A DNA stretch of 64,000 bases, taken from NCBI GenBank assembly GCA_963969495.1, contig OZ018321.1, forward strand, positions 195,899,126 through 195,963,125. The letters are read 5' to 3'. The stretch is from Ceratothoa steindachneri (lineage: Eukaryota > Arthropoda > Malacostraca > Isopoda > Cymothoidae). The position numbers and the translations under genes are program-made. Under the pieces are notes generated by a model. That model was not told the origin of the DNA, ran no database searches, and saw nothing but the letters and a program-made list of their open reading frames with translations. Shown here piece by piece: positions 42,893 to 52,865 of the stretch. The first letter of the stretch is position 1, and the number at the start of each line of letters is the position of its first letter.

Positions 42893-44386
42893 CAATCATG
42901 GCCAAAATATTTAAAGACTACTATATATTTGTTATTTTTATTGCTTTTTAAAATTTACGTTATATAAATAATTATTCTAATATTTTAATTATTGCCGACT
43001 TATTAAAAAGTCAGCATTTCATAAATGATAACAAAAACTGCATTCCTTCACTGAATCCAGAATCGCGCTCCAGTCCTGTTGCTGTAGAGGGAGAGTTTCA
43101 GTCATTGGAACTTTGCTATTCGATCAAGAGAATAAAATGGTAACATATTTCCCTATTGGTTAAATGATGCAAAATTATAATCTTTGTAGTAATATTTTTA
43201 GTAAAAATAAATGTTTGAATCTTTTTTAGTTACAGAAATGGTTCTTTCCAAAGCAAAGCGTGCAACAATTGTTGCTCGGTACCAAAGTGGCCCAGGGTAA
43301 TCCATCAAAAACCTCAATATTTGAGATTATTAATGGCTTTAAAAAGACTGATTATACTCCAATGAAGGTCTTTTCGAATCCCAATAACTTTAAATTAACG
43401 GCAATCTGGCCTCCCGGCAACGTTCCATTTAAAGGATCAGGGATGCTTCAGATGTCAAGCTTACATACTTACGATTAGAAAGAAATATATGTAGACGCTT
43501 CAGCGCGCATGGCGACGCGGAGACCTTTCGACAGAGGTCTTAAGTTGCGAAGGGTTGCGAAGAAGCCTTATCTCACCATAAGACCTTAAGGATATTTTTT
43601 TACTTTTGTAGACAATATAGAGAATGGACTGTTGAAGAATGGGGCAGAGTGATATTCTATGAGGAAGCTTCTTTCCGATTGTTTGGAGCTTCTGGGAGAT
43701 CTATCGTTAAGAGCAGAAAATGGGACCACTTTTATGTGTCCAAGGTTGCGCCCACGCTAAATCATCTTCATACTCTCTATGTATTGGACTTGTTCTAAAT
43801 CTTAGAGAACCGGAGCATTAACAATTTTGCCTAAGAACACTGAAATAAACTCAAAATGGTACCAGAAGGTGCTTCATCACCTCTTGCGAACCTTTTAGGA
43901 CCAGTTTGTGGATGACAACGGTATTTTTCATTATGAAGGCGCACCTTAGCACAAAACAAAAGCAATAACAAAGCTCTTGGCTGAAAATAATATCAAACTT
44001 TTGGAACCTTGGTCAGAGAATTCGCCAGATTTGAAACAATAGAGAATTTGTAAGTGATGCTCAAACTGTTGTTTGATAAACAGATGCCATCCAATTAAGA
44101 GCTTTTCCAAGTACTTATTGAACAAAGAAAGAAGCAATATCAGTTAAGATATCATCAAAAACCTGGTTTCCAGCATGCAAAAACGAATTGAAGCAGTTCT
44201 TAAGACGAGGGACATATTTTTTTATAAAAATGGGTTTGGGCACTAAAAAAGAATGAAATTATTTCACCTTTAAATTATGATACAGACATACTACAATAAA
44301 ATGCAATGTTTGAATATTTTAATTTCTTATATGAAAAAAATTATAACAGTCTCAAAACTTTTGGATTAAAATGTATGGCCTCGAAC
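42893..44386 (+). mobile_element. Tc1-like transposon with TIRs and TA flanks
   Basis: The left end is TA + CAATCATGGCCAAAA; the right end, inverted, is TA + GTTCGAGGCCATACATTTTA. Inner blocks are shared (GACTACTATA against GACTGTTATA). The GGCCA core close to the tip is typical of Tc1 ends. Length about 1494 bp. Confidence 0.8.
43238..44050 (+). pseudogene. Tc1-like transposase pseudogene
   Basis: The N-terminus at 43238 is MVLSKAKRATIVARYQSG (first HTH). After damage, SARMATRRPFDRGLKLRRVA and KKPYLT lie near 43500-43580 (linker). WTVEEWGRVIFYEEASFRLF near 43630-43690 is the first catalytic block but has E where D is required. INSKWYQKVLHHLLRTF, stop, DQFVDDNGIFHYEGAP near 43850-43945 is the second block, also with E in place of D. 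LLAENNIKLLEPWSENSPDL near 43975-44030 is the third, after which the glutamate is lost. Frameshifts and stops separate the blocks. Confidence 0.85.
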
Positions 44387-44389
44387 TAG

Positions 44390-45190
44390 TGACCATCAAT
44401 ATATTTCTCCATTTACAAGGGCGGTTTTCTCATTTATAATTAATCTATTCCCGAATATTTTATCGCTTACTAAATTTACTTCAAAATTAACCAGTGCGCT
44501 TACCCTAAAATATGGGTGTATTTTTTATCCTTCTACTCTATTCTTCTAGTTAGAACAAATGAGGAATCTACGTGCAGAAAAACAAAGCTGGAGAAAAAAA
44601 ACAAATGATATTAAATATTGAAAATTAAAGAATGCGTCAAATCAAGTGCCACTAGCGCGGCGAATTTGCTACATAGCTACCGACTCGTTTGTCATTACTA
44701 ACAAACATACAAGTTTTATGTGAGTGATTTATTCAATTTATATCCTCGCATGCAAAAATAATGACACAAATTCCCTTCAAGTTATGGAATTTTTGATTAA
44801 TATTAAAAACACAATCGAGCATCATTGAAAAATTTAGGCAGTGCGTCCGTGACACCATTATGTATCTGCAAATCAGTTCGGATATTGAAGTGGATGAGAT
44901 GGAAAGGCTACATTGTCAATCTGATCTACGCTATGACGGATGATTATTCTAATTAAAATTCGAATATTGTGAGTAGTTCAGTCGACGTAAGGACAAAACT
45001 TTGACCTTACGAGCAGAATTGATCGATCTGATAGAGCTACTACCCCCACGCTGAATGGTTCAGTAAGTAAACATAATTGTAAGTACTAATCACCTGACAA
45101 TCCAAATCTTGATGTTGATAAATATACTAACATACCAGCATTAAGACTAGGGTAGGGTTTCTTTGGGCTATTTTTTTTCAATGACCCAGT
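44390..45190. other. no gene recognised
   Basis: AT-rich. An imperfect hairpin (GTAAGGACAAA...TTTGACCTTAC) lies near 44987-45010. The stretch from about 44850 may contain the decayed N-terminal part of the transposase relic that follows. Confidence 0.45.
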
Positions 45191-45254
45191 TGACATTGCT
45201 ATCATGACAGTCTTCCAATAAAAATTATCCAAAAAATTTGGGAGTGTTTGAAAA

Positions 45255-45545
45255 GGACCTTTACTTTCATCTAGATGGAGACTCTCCTTATTTCTGAGAT
45301 ATCGAAAACAACTGAAAAAAAACGTTCTTTAATCGTTGGATAAAACAGAAAGGAAGCATTCAATATCCTCTAAATTCAACTGACTTAATTTCATAACTGT
45401 AATTCATAGCAATAAAGCTGAACCACTGGAACACTATAGGAGCCCAATTAAAGATAATTGTGATACCATCACTACAAGCATATTAGTGAATTTTAATAAT
45501 CAATTTTTCGATTTGTTCGGAAAAGTAAAGCACAACTCATTCTAA
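45255..45545 (+). pseudogene. Tc1/mariner-superfamily (DDE_3-type) transposase relic
   Basis: Frame at 45256: DLYFHLDGDSPYF, stop, DIENN, stop, KKTFFNRWIKQKGSIQYPLN and STDL, followed after a -1 change by SNKAEPLEHYRSPIKDNCDT and SILVNFNNQFF. This is the order of transposases with LQQDGAPPH...RWIGRRGPIEWPxRSPDL...PxxLEELKxxIxxxC. The D of QDGA is kept. The family differs from the other Tc1 relics in the window. N-terminal parts and ends were not found. Confidence 0.7.
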
Positions 45546-45569
45546 GCATTTGTTATATTTATGTAAATA

Positions 45570-45842
45570 TATTTCATCTAGAAACAACTCAAAACATTTT
45601 GGTCGCTAAGATTATTTACTTTAATTGGCAACCACTATAACAATGTATATTTTTGATTTAAAAAATATAATCTACTACTCAGAGAGATTTGAAGGACACC
45701 TTGTATGTTGCCCAATCATGATTAATCTATTATCTCGCAAAACATATATTCACGATTGTATACAGTTGTTTTACAGGCGAATTAACCTAAGTTCTAATTG
45801 TGAATTTCATGTATGACTGCTTAATTTCTGTTAATATATATA
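45570..45842. other. AT-rich DNA, nothing recognised
   Basis: No motif or repeat seen before the satellite begins. Confidence 0.5.
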
Positions 45843-46470
45843 AAGCCATGGATATGCTATGTGGTGTCTATGGCAATGAACTTTGGTTGATTTATATGAC
45901 GCTATATGGTAAGCTATGTGATTTGTATTGCTACGGAAATTAGGCTTATTTATGTGGGTTCTGTCTCTATGGAAATTAAGTTAATTTATATAAGGCTATA
46001 TGCGTTGGTTATATATTCTATATGGGTACATATGTATAGAACAGGAGTTTGGTTGATTCATATTACGTTATGGCGGAGGCTATGTGGTTTATGTGGCTAT
46101 GGAAACTCATTTGATTATATAAGGCTGTGCGTAGGATATGTGGTGTCTCTGGTCCTAAAATTCGGTTGATGTAAATATGGCTACGAGTATGTGAAGGGTA
46201 TGCAGTGCTTATGGTTGCTGTAATTTGGTTGATTTATACATATAAGGATATAGAGTAGACTCACTGTTTTCCCTGGATACAGAAATTGGGTTGATTTAAA
46301 AAACCAATGGAGTAAGCTATGTGATCTCTATGGCTAGTGAAATTCTCTTCATTTCTATAACATTATGCGTATGTTATGTGGCTTCTGTTGCGACGAAAAT
46401 TCGGTTGATTTATATAACTTTATGTGTATGCTATGTAGTGCCTATGCCGAAGGAAATTTAGATGATTTTT
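45843..46470 (+). repeat. ~58-bp satellite array, left part
   Basis: Head-to-tail copies of a unit containing GGCTATGTGGTCTCTATGGC, then TACGGAAATTCGGTTGATTT and ATATAACGCTATGCGTT. Spacing between equivalent points is about 57-63 bp, with about eleven diverged copies. The frame at 45906-46169 is a product of the repeat and not a gene. Confidence 0.9.
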
Positions 46471-46866
46471 TAGTCGCGTGCGAGTCTAGTCGCGGGCGAC
46501 TTTACATCTAACTATGTCGGTCGGTCGGTCCCCGTTTTGCTATATTTTTGTTTTTGTAATAACATTGTAACTAATAGTCGAATGCTAACGAAATTCGAAA
46601 CTCCTATATTGTTTTACATTCTCTTTCGAATAGTATAGCTTTCATGGTCTTCCCAATGTTAGCCCATGAATTATTTTATTTTATTTTGGCAATAACATCA
46701 TAACTATTCGGCATACAACTAACGAAATCCTAAACTCTTATGTTGTTTTACATTATCGTTCGATTAATATAATTTCCAGGGTCCTCCTAAGGTTAGTCTT
46801 TGAATTATTGAAAGTTTTGGAGGTCGTAAGGTCATAAATCAAAATAAGTGAGAGCACGCGACTTTT
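46471..46866. mobile_element. short element inserted in the 58-bp satellite
   Basis: Begins TAGTCGCGTGCGAG and ends, inverted, AAAAAGTCGCGTGCTC, giving short terminal inverted repeats. Inside is a (CGGT)n run (TCGGTCGGTCGGTC, 46519) and a ~130-bp direct dimer (about 46555-46680 and 46687-46812, each ending with GTTAG...TGAATTATT). The satellite resumes near 46889. A non-autonomous DNA element or a distinct satellite insert are the likely explanations. Confidence 0.6.
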
Positions 46867-46888
46867 TGGTCAGCAGACCTTGTTAACT

Positions 46889-47395
46889 CTATGCGCGAGA
46901 TGGGGTCTCTCTGGATAAGGAAATTCGGTTTGATATATTAATGCTATACGTTGCCAATGTGGTTTCTATGACTACGGAGATTCGAAGGCTTTATTTATTG
47001 CTATGCGTTGGCTGTGTGGTCTCTATGGCTACGAAATTACGGATGGTTCATTTATGGTGTATAGTTTATGTGGTCCCTATGGCTCAGGAAATTTGAATGA
47101 TTTATTTAAAGTTATGCGTCCCTATGTTGTCTCTACGGCTACGAAAGTTCTGATGATTTATTATACGGTATGCGTCGTCTATGTTGTCTCTGTGAATACG
47201 GATATTCTGATGATTTATTTAACGCTATACGTAGTCTATGTGGTTTCTACGGCTACGAAAATTTGAATGATTTATTTCATGCTATGTGTTGGATATGTAG
47301 TCTCTATGGCTAGGTAAATTTGGTTGATATATTTAATGCTATGCGTTGGCTATGTGACTTTAATGGCTACGGATATTAGGTAATTAATATAACCC
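46889..47395 (+). repeat. ~58-bp satellite array, right part
   Basis: Same unit and orientation as 45843-46470, about nine copies. A frame of 87 codons (47003-47266) arises because 57 is a multiple of three; its repeating YVVSxxTxxLMIYxT pattern is the translated satellite. Confidence 0.9.
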
Positions 47396-47399
47396 AATG

Positions 47400-48030
47400 T
47401 ATTATTTTGTTTAATATGTCAAAGCATTTTCCACTCATTTACTTTTCCTTAACATCTCCACTTTATTGACTTTTCCCAATAAATGTGCTATTTACTAAAT
47501 TGATACAATTCATAATAAAGAAAAACGGAAGTTAAGCAAAGCTATGAATTGAAGAGTTTTAAATTATTTCAGAGCTATTTCTTGGTATTTACCCTAAACT
47601 CATTTCTCCTTTCACTTTATTGGAATGTAAATTTCTGCCAAATTCCTTATCCAAATTTAGGCAACCTGAGCTGACTCTATGACATGAAACAAACTAGGCC
47701 ATATATGTATATGGCTTAGCTGCTGCAAGTATTTTAAGATTAGATACAAAATCCCACAAAGATATTTGGGGATTTCTCTTGCACCGTGTGCCCATAGAAA
47801 CTCGTTGATGTTTCATTTATACTCAAATTTCTGAAGTTAAGAAATGTTTTTTTTTATTAAACCATTATTTCTCGTGCCGGGGAGGATAAAGAGGGGATAC
47901 AAGCTAAAGAAAGAACGAAAAATCATTGTGAGGTTGTTGTTAGTGACAAAAATGTGAAATGAAATAATATAATGATTCGAAAATATGGTTTCAATGCGAT
48001 AGACGGGGAGGAGAAGGAGGGTAGACATGA
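47400..48030. other. AT-rich DNA, nothing recognised
   Basis: Spacer between the two satellite families. Short frames only. Confidence 0.5.
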
Positions 48031-48039
48031 TAGGGAGAT

Positions 48040-49050
48040 ACGAGATAGGAGAGAGAGTTTTAACACGTCATTAAGGACGTTAAATAGATAGAGAAAGTGC
48101 TCTAGGACGTCAATAATGACGAGGGGGAGAGATAGAGGATAGAAGAGATACAAGTGGAGGAAAGATATAGAATAGAAGAGAGACAAGTGAGGGAGAGATA
48201 GAGGATAGAAGAGAGAGAAGTGGGGAAAAGATAGATGATAGAAGAGAGAGAAGGGGGGAGAGATAGATGACAGAAGAGAGAGAAGGGGGGAGAGATCGAG
48301 GATAGAAGAGACAGTGGAGTGGGGAAGAGATAGATGATAGAAGTGAGAGGAGTGGGGAGAGAGAGGGGATATAGGAGAGAACTCTATATTATCATTAATG
48401 ACGTGCGAGATAAAATAAGGGACACGGGAGAGAATTTTAAGATGTCATTAATGACGTGAAGGGGAGGGGGAGAGAAGGGGATCTGCGTCATTAATGACGT
48501 AGGCAAGAGATAGGGGGTACGAGGAGAAAGTTCTAAAACGTCATATGCAGTGGGAGAGAGGGGATAGGGGAGAATTATAAGGCGTTATTAATTACGTGAG
48601 AGATTTCAAACGTAATTACTGACGTGGAAGAGAGATAAGCGATAAGGGAGAGTGTTTAAAGACGTCATTAATGATACAGGAAAGAGATAGGAGATCCGAG
48701 GAGAGAGTTCCAAGATGCCATTAATGAAATGGGAGAGAGGGGATCGGGAAAGAATTATAAGACGTTATTAATTACGTGGTAGGGAGATTTAAGACTTAAT
48801 TAATGACGTGGAAGAGAGATAGGGAATTCGAGGAGAAAGTTCTAAGAGGTCATTAATAAAGTGGTAGAGAGATAGGGGATATGAGGACAGAATTATAGGA
48901 TGTTCTTCATAGAGTGGGAGAGATGGGAATAGGGGAGATAATTATGAGACGTTATTAATTACGTTGTAGGAAGATTTAAGACGTAATTAATGACGTCAGA
49001 TAGAAATAGAGGATTGGAAAGAGAGTTCTATGTCATCATTAATATGGTAG
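48040..49050. repeat. palindromic higher-order satellite, left part
   Basis: Monomers of about 60 bp combine a purine-rich part (GGGAGAGAGATAGGGGATA) with a palindromic core, consensus GACGTCATTAATGACGTC. Three monomer types, with cores GTCATTAATGACGT, GTTATTAATTACGT and GTAATTAATGACGT, recur in the same order. The second type starts at 48581, 48761 and 48948, so the higher-order period is about 180-187 bp. Confidence 0.9.
48125..48370. repeat. ~34-bp purine-rich subarray
   Basis: Repeats of GAGATAGAGGATAGAAGAGA followed by GAAGTGGGGAGA or variants. No palindromic core within this stretch. One strand is almost pure G/A with T, so it is a long polypurine-like tract. Confidence 0.85.
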
Positions 49051-49059
49051 GAGAGTTAC

Positions 49060-50716
49060 AACGAGCCATAAGGAAAGATTGTGCCTCAAAGAACATTGCT
49101 GTCCATACCGTGGAGGTACTATTTTGGGAAGGCCCTAACCTTTACCATAAGAGAAAGCGTAGCATAGGGGAAGGCCCTCCAGTCCCCCTTCCCCCGATTT
49201 TGCGGGCACGGAAAGCGAAAAAGACACCTGATTAGGCTGAGAAAAAGGATAGCAATTAAGAAATTTTAATAGTATAGCTGAAACCTATTTTACTTGTTTC
49301 TAGAGTCTACGTTTTATACATATTATTAATGGATTACATGATCCAGTTTAGATTTGAATTGTTCTACAGACGAACTATTCACCACCTCGACCAAAAGATG
49401 GTTTCATGTAGCGCAGATCTTCCACGAGTAGTTCCCGTAAATACTAGTCTGGAATAGGGGCGAATCTAGTTTGTAATCATAGTTACGGGTCGGATTTGTG
49501 TTCAACGTGAACATCTTTCTGTAGTCCACGTTTTTGTCACCCCTTAAAATATTAAAGGTCTATATTAGTTGGCATGGTAATCGGCGTTTTTCCAAAGAGA
49601 AAAGCACCAATTTTTTAACCCTATGCTAATAGCCTTTGTGCCTAATTGGGGAATTAGCTTGGTGGCCCTAGCCTGGACACGTTCCAGTCTATCTATGACC
49701 TAACGCAGTGTAGGGGGCCAGAATTGAACGGCGTACTCCAGGTTAGGTCTAAGTAGAGGGTTGTAAACTTTGAGGACAATTTCTTTGTTTCGGAAGCGAA
49801 ATTTTCCATTTATTTAGCCCAATGGTCTTTGTGACTTTCTTTCCTCACTGCCTGGAAAACTTTCAGTCGCTGCTGATTTGCACACCCAAGTCTTTTTTCC
49901 AAGTCTGTCACCTCCAGAACTCTACTTAAGGAGTGGTAGTCTTCTCGAGGATTAGCATAGCCAATGTGCATCACCTTGCACTTGTTAAGGTCAAATGACA
50001 TTTGCCAAGTCTCGGACCACTCACCTAACCTCTGAAGGAGGGTTTGTAGGATTTCCAACCCTTTGCGTGAGCATACGCTGCCACCTAATTTTGTATTGTC
50101 CGCAAACTTAGATAACGAGCAAAACAACCCATCGTATATATCATTTATATAGATCATGAACAAGAGAGTATCGAGCACGGAACCCTGCGGTACCTCATTA
50201 CTCACGGGGGCCCATCTCAAAGCTAGTCCGTTTATTCTCCCTCTTTGTCGCCTGCCTGGCAACCAGTTCTCAATACAGCTGGCTACCCTACCTGTGATGC
50301 CAACCACGTGGACTTTGCGCGTCAACTTGCGGAGTGGCACCTTATGAATGGCCTTTTGAAAGTCTAGGTATAAGATGTCCGCATCCCAACTATGATCGTA
50401 CTCAGCCAAAATGCTGTCAAAGAATTCTAGTATATTTGTGACACACGAGCGGTTCCTGCGAAACCCGTGTTGGGAATACAGGATCAAGTTGTTTGTTTCA
50501 AGGTGTTTTGCTATTTTTTCTGCTATTATTTTTCCCACCTCAGAGGTTTTCACACTCTCCCTTCTTACATATGGGAGTCACGTCCACAGTCCTCTGGTCC
50601 TCTGGTACCTCTTCGGTTTCTAGTGATTCGTTAAAGATCGCAATAAGTTGTGGAGTAACTTCACGGCTCATTTCACGAAGGACTCTAGGGAGAAAGCCCT
50701 CTGGACCTGGAGACGT
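49060..50716 (-). mobile_element. 5'-truncated CR1-like LINE inserted in the satellite
   Basis: The satellite stops near 49050 and resumes near 50717. The two flanking second-type monomers are 1857 bp apart (48948 and 50805) instead of ~185, which implies an insert of about 1.67 kb, matching the LINE length. The 5' end is truncated within the RT domain at SPGPEG. The low-coordinate end holds the 3' untranslated region, including an unassigned plus-strand frame at 48990-49235. The target duplication cannot be resolved because the target is itself repeated. Confidence 0.88.
49330..50713 (-). pseudogene. CR1-like LINE ORF2 (RT C-terminal part) pseudogene
   Basis: Starts SPGPEGFLPRVLREMSRE (GPDGI block) near 50713, then VDVTPICKKGE. 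About 40 bases appear deleted before SEVGKIIAEKIAKHLETNNL. The long frame 49810-50553 carries SQHGFRRNRSCVTNILEFFD (QHGFR), ADILYLDFQKAIHKVPLRKL (first catalytic D), PVSNEVPQGSVLDTLLFMIY (GVPQGSVLGP block), SKFADNTKL (the FADDTKL box with the second D changed to N) and NLNKCKVMHIG. After a stop the C-terminal part follows, with VNSSSVEQFKSKLD near 49350, typical of CR1 ends. The endonuclease domain is lost by 5' truncation. Confidence 0.92.
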
Positions 50717-51115
50717 CATTAATAATATGGGAGAGAGATAGGAGATATGGGGATAGAGTTCTAAGACACCATTATGCAGTGGGAGGGAGGGGATAGAAAT
50801 ATAAGATGTTATTAATTATGTGGGAGGGAGATTTAAGGCGTAATGAATGATGCTGGGGAGAGAGAGGATAGCGGAAAGAGTTCTAAGATGACAATAATGA
50901 GGTCAGAGAGATATGTAATAGAGGAGAGATTTTTAAAACCGTCATTAATAACGTAAGAGAAATATAGGGAATAAGGAAGAGATCTGTGAAATCATTAATG
51001 ATGGCCAGAGATAGTTGATAACAGAGTTTAAGACGTGATTAGTCATCCAAAGAAGAGATATGGGAGAGAGACGGAGAGAGTTAAGACGTCATTTATGACA
51101 TGAGATATAAGGAAG
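50717..51115. repeat. palindromic higher-order satellite, right part
   Basis: Continues the array interrupted by the LINE: cores GACGTCATTAATAAT, GATGTTATTAATTATG, GGCGTAATGAATGATG and GACGTCATTTATGACA are visible between purine-rich parts. It ends near 51115. Confidence 0.88.
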
Positions 51116-51119
51116 AGGG

Positions 51120-52565
51120 AAAAATGCTTACACCTAATTAATAACTTCGTGCAAATTATTTCAGGAATCAAAGATTGAACTCGAATTCTCATCGTTTTTG
51201 CAAATGACAAATAAATCCTATTTTAGTTTTTACTCCCTGTAAATGGTAAAACTGTTCAGAACAGATATTTGGAGCCCTTAAAGTTTATTTTTATGTATCG
51301 GGTGAACAATTAGCAAGTTGAGGTGGGGGTCAAACATCAGGCTAATACAGCATTAAGGAAGTTGCTTAGATATTATTTTTGATAATTTTTAATACATAAA
51401 GCACATTCCCTTCCCGTATTCATGGCTTATACGCCCGTTTTCTTTCGTATGTTTCGGACCCCTGGCGATGTTTTGTTTTTTCCATCGAATTTAAAGTCTA
51501 CTAACAACCAGGCCGTATTTACACTGAAAAGTAGTGAAGGTAGAGAAAGTTAGATGAGGCAAAAATAATGGAAGATATGTAGCGACAAATCATCTTGCAG
51601 GCCTTAAGGGCAGGAGGGTCCCTACTGCAGACACAGGGGCAGGGTGGACGAGCCCTCCCTGCCAATTTACTATGTTGGCACTCATATTCACATACCCTGA
51701 TGTTCACCACTTGTGTCCCCTGTTAGGCTCCGCATAGAGCACTCCCCATGGCGCTCCCTGGAATAGTTGATGGCATAAAGGATTCACACCAAGCCTAGAC
51801 TAAAACTAATGCTCTTCTTGGCCCTATCCCAGCATGCTCCTCAATCAAGTTGTTAAACTCACATGAGTCAACTCCACGGAAGGTGGTTGTGAGGCCGTAT
51901 TCTGGGATTCCTAACGCTGTCTCCAGAAAAAGAGGATTGTACCATCCAACGTTAGACCGGGAAACTTGGAGATGCGGGACATTCATAAAGAGGTATCCTC
52001 GCTTCCGAAGCCGTCCAGTCCGCCAAAGATTTTCAGAAAAAAAGAGGAAAAGAATCACATGGCGAACCCTCCATCTCCCCCAACAAGTCTTCGAAGGCGA
52101 TAGCCTCTTGTTCAGCCATTAGCGGCGGGAGTTCTGCCTCCCATATCTCCTACGAGTTAGGCCTGAAGGTTATATTTCTTAAATTGAATTACCGTGAACT
52201 CCAGAAAAACTGAAAGGAACTGCGAGGCTCGTCTCCTCCCGCTCTCAGTTAGTTATTTTTATGCAGGAGAAATTGTTGGGCACGTGCTCCCTACGACCTT
52301 CCCTCCGACCAACCTACGGGATGAGTTAGGGCAGGAGAATGCGCAATTTGCACTCAGCATGATCTCTCCGTTAATCTATTCGCAGTAAATACATCCTTTC
52401 TATCAGTAGCAGTGGCAGGATCTCAAACTCGGAAACCACGTCCAAGCAGCAGTCTTATGCAATTGATTTCTCCACGTTTTCTATCTTAAATGGTGATCGG
52501 TTCTCATTCAATGCGCGTCGTGATGTCACAGAAGGCCGAATACTGTGCTCACTTTTCGTAAACTG
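51120..52565. other. probable decayed 5' part of the adjacent LINE
   Basis: GC rises from about 51580. Plus-strand fragments near 51990-52200 (KKRGKESHGEPSISPNKSSK, HISYELGLKVIFLKLNYREL) could be the linker before the RT, but I could not align them with certainty. 51120-51580 shows nothing. Confidence 0.35.
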
Positions 52566-52865
52566 GGGAAAGATTACTCCTTCCCCCCGGCCGGTATGCA
52601 CCCAATTACTCTAAACTTCCTCTCATTTAAGTTGGGGAAGAAATGCGTAAATGTTAGATTAGGCTTCTTCCAAGGCAGCTGAACTATCTGTATTCTGTGC
52701 CTTACGACTACCGTAAGTTTCCCTTCACGTCGGCTGCACTGCTCTTACAATATAATGATATCTTTGAGTCCTTATTTTGTAGATAGCAATACGTCACACC
52801 CTTTCTCGATTTGAAGAAGGCCTATAAAACCGCATGGCATATGAAATTATGGAGACCCTCTAAAC

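Noticed and set aside
47003..47266. 87-codon open frame
   Set aside because: It is the 58-bp satellite read through; the repeat length is near a multiple of three, which keeps a frame open.
48990..49235. 81-codon plus-strand frame spanning satellite and LINE 3' end
   Set aside because: It crosses the satellite/LINE boundary and has no domain; it is antisense to the LINE 3' region.
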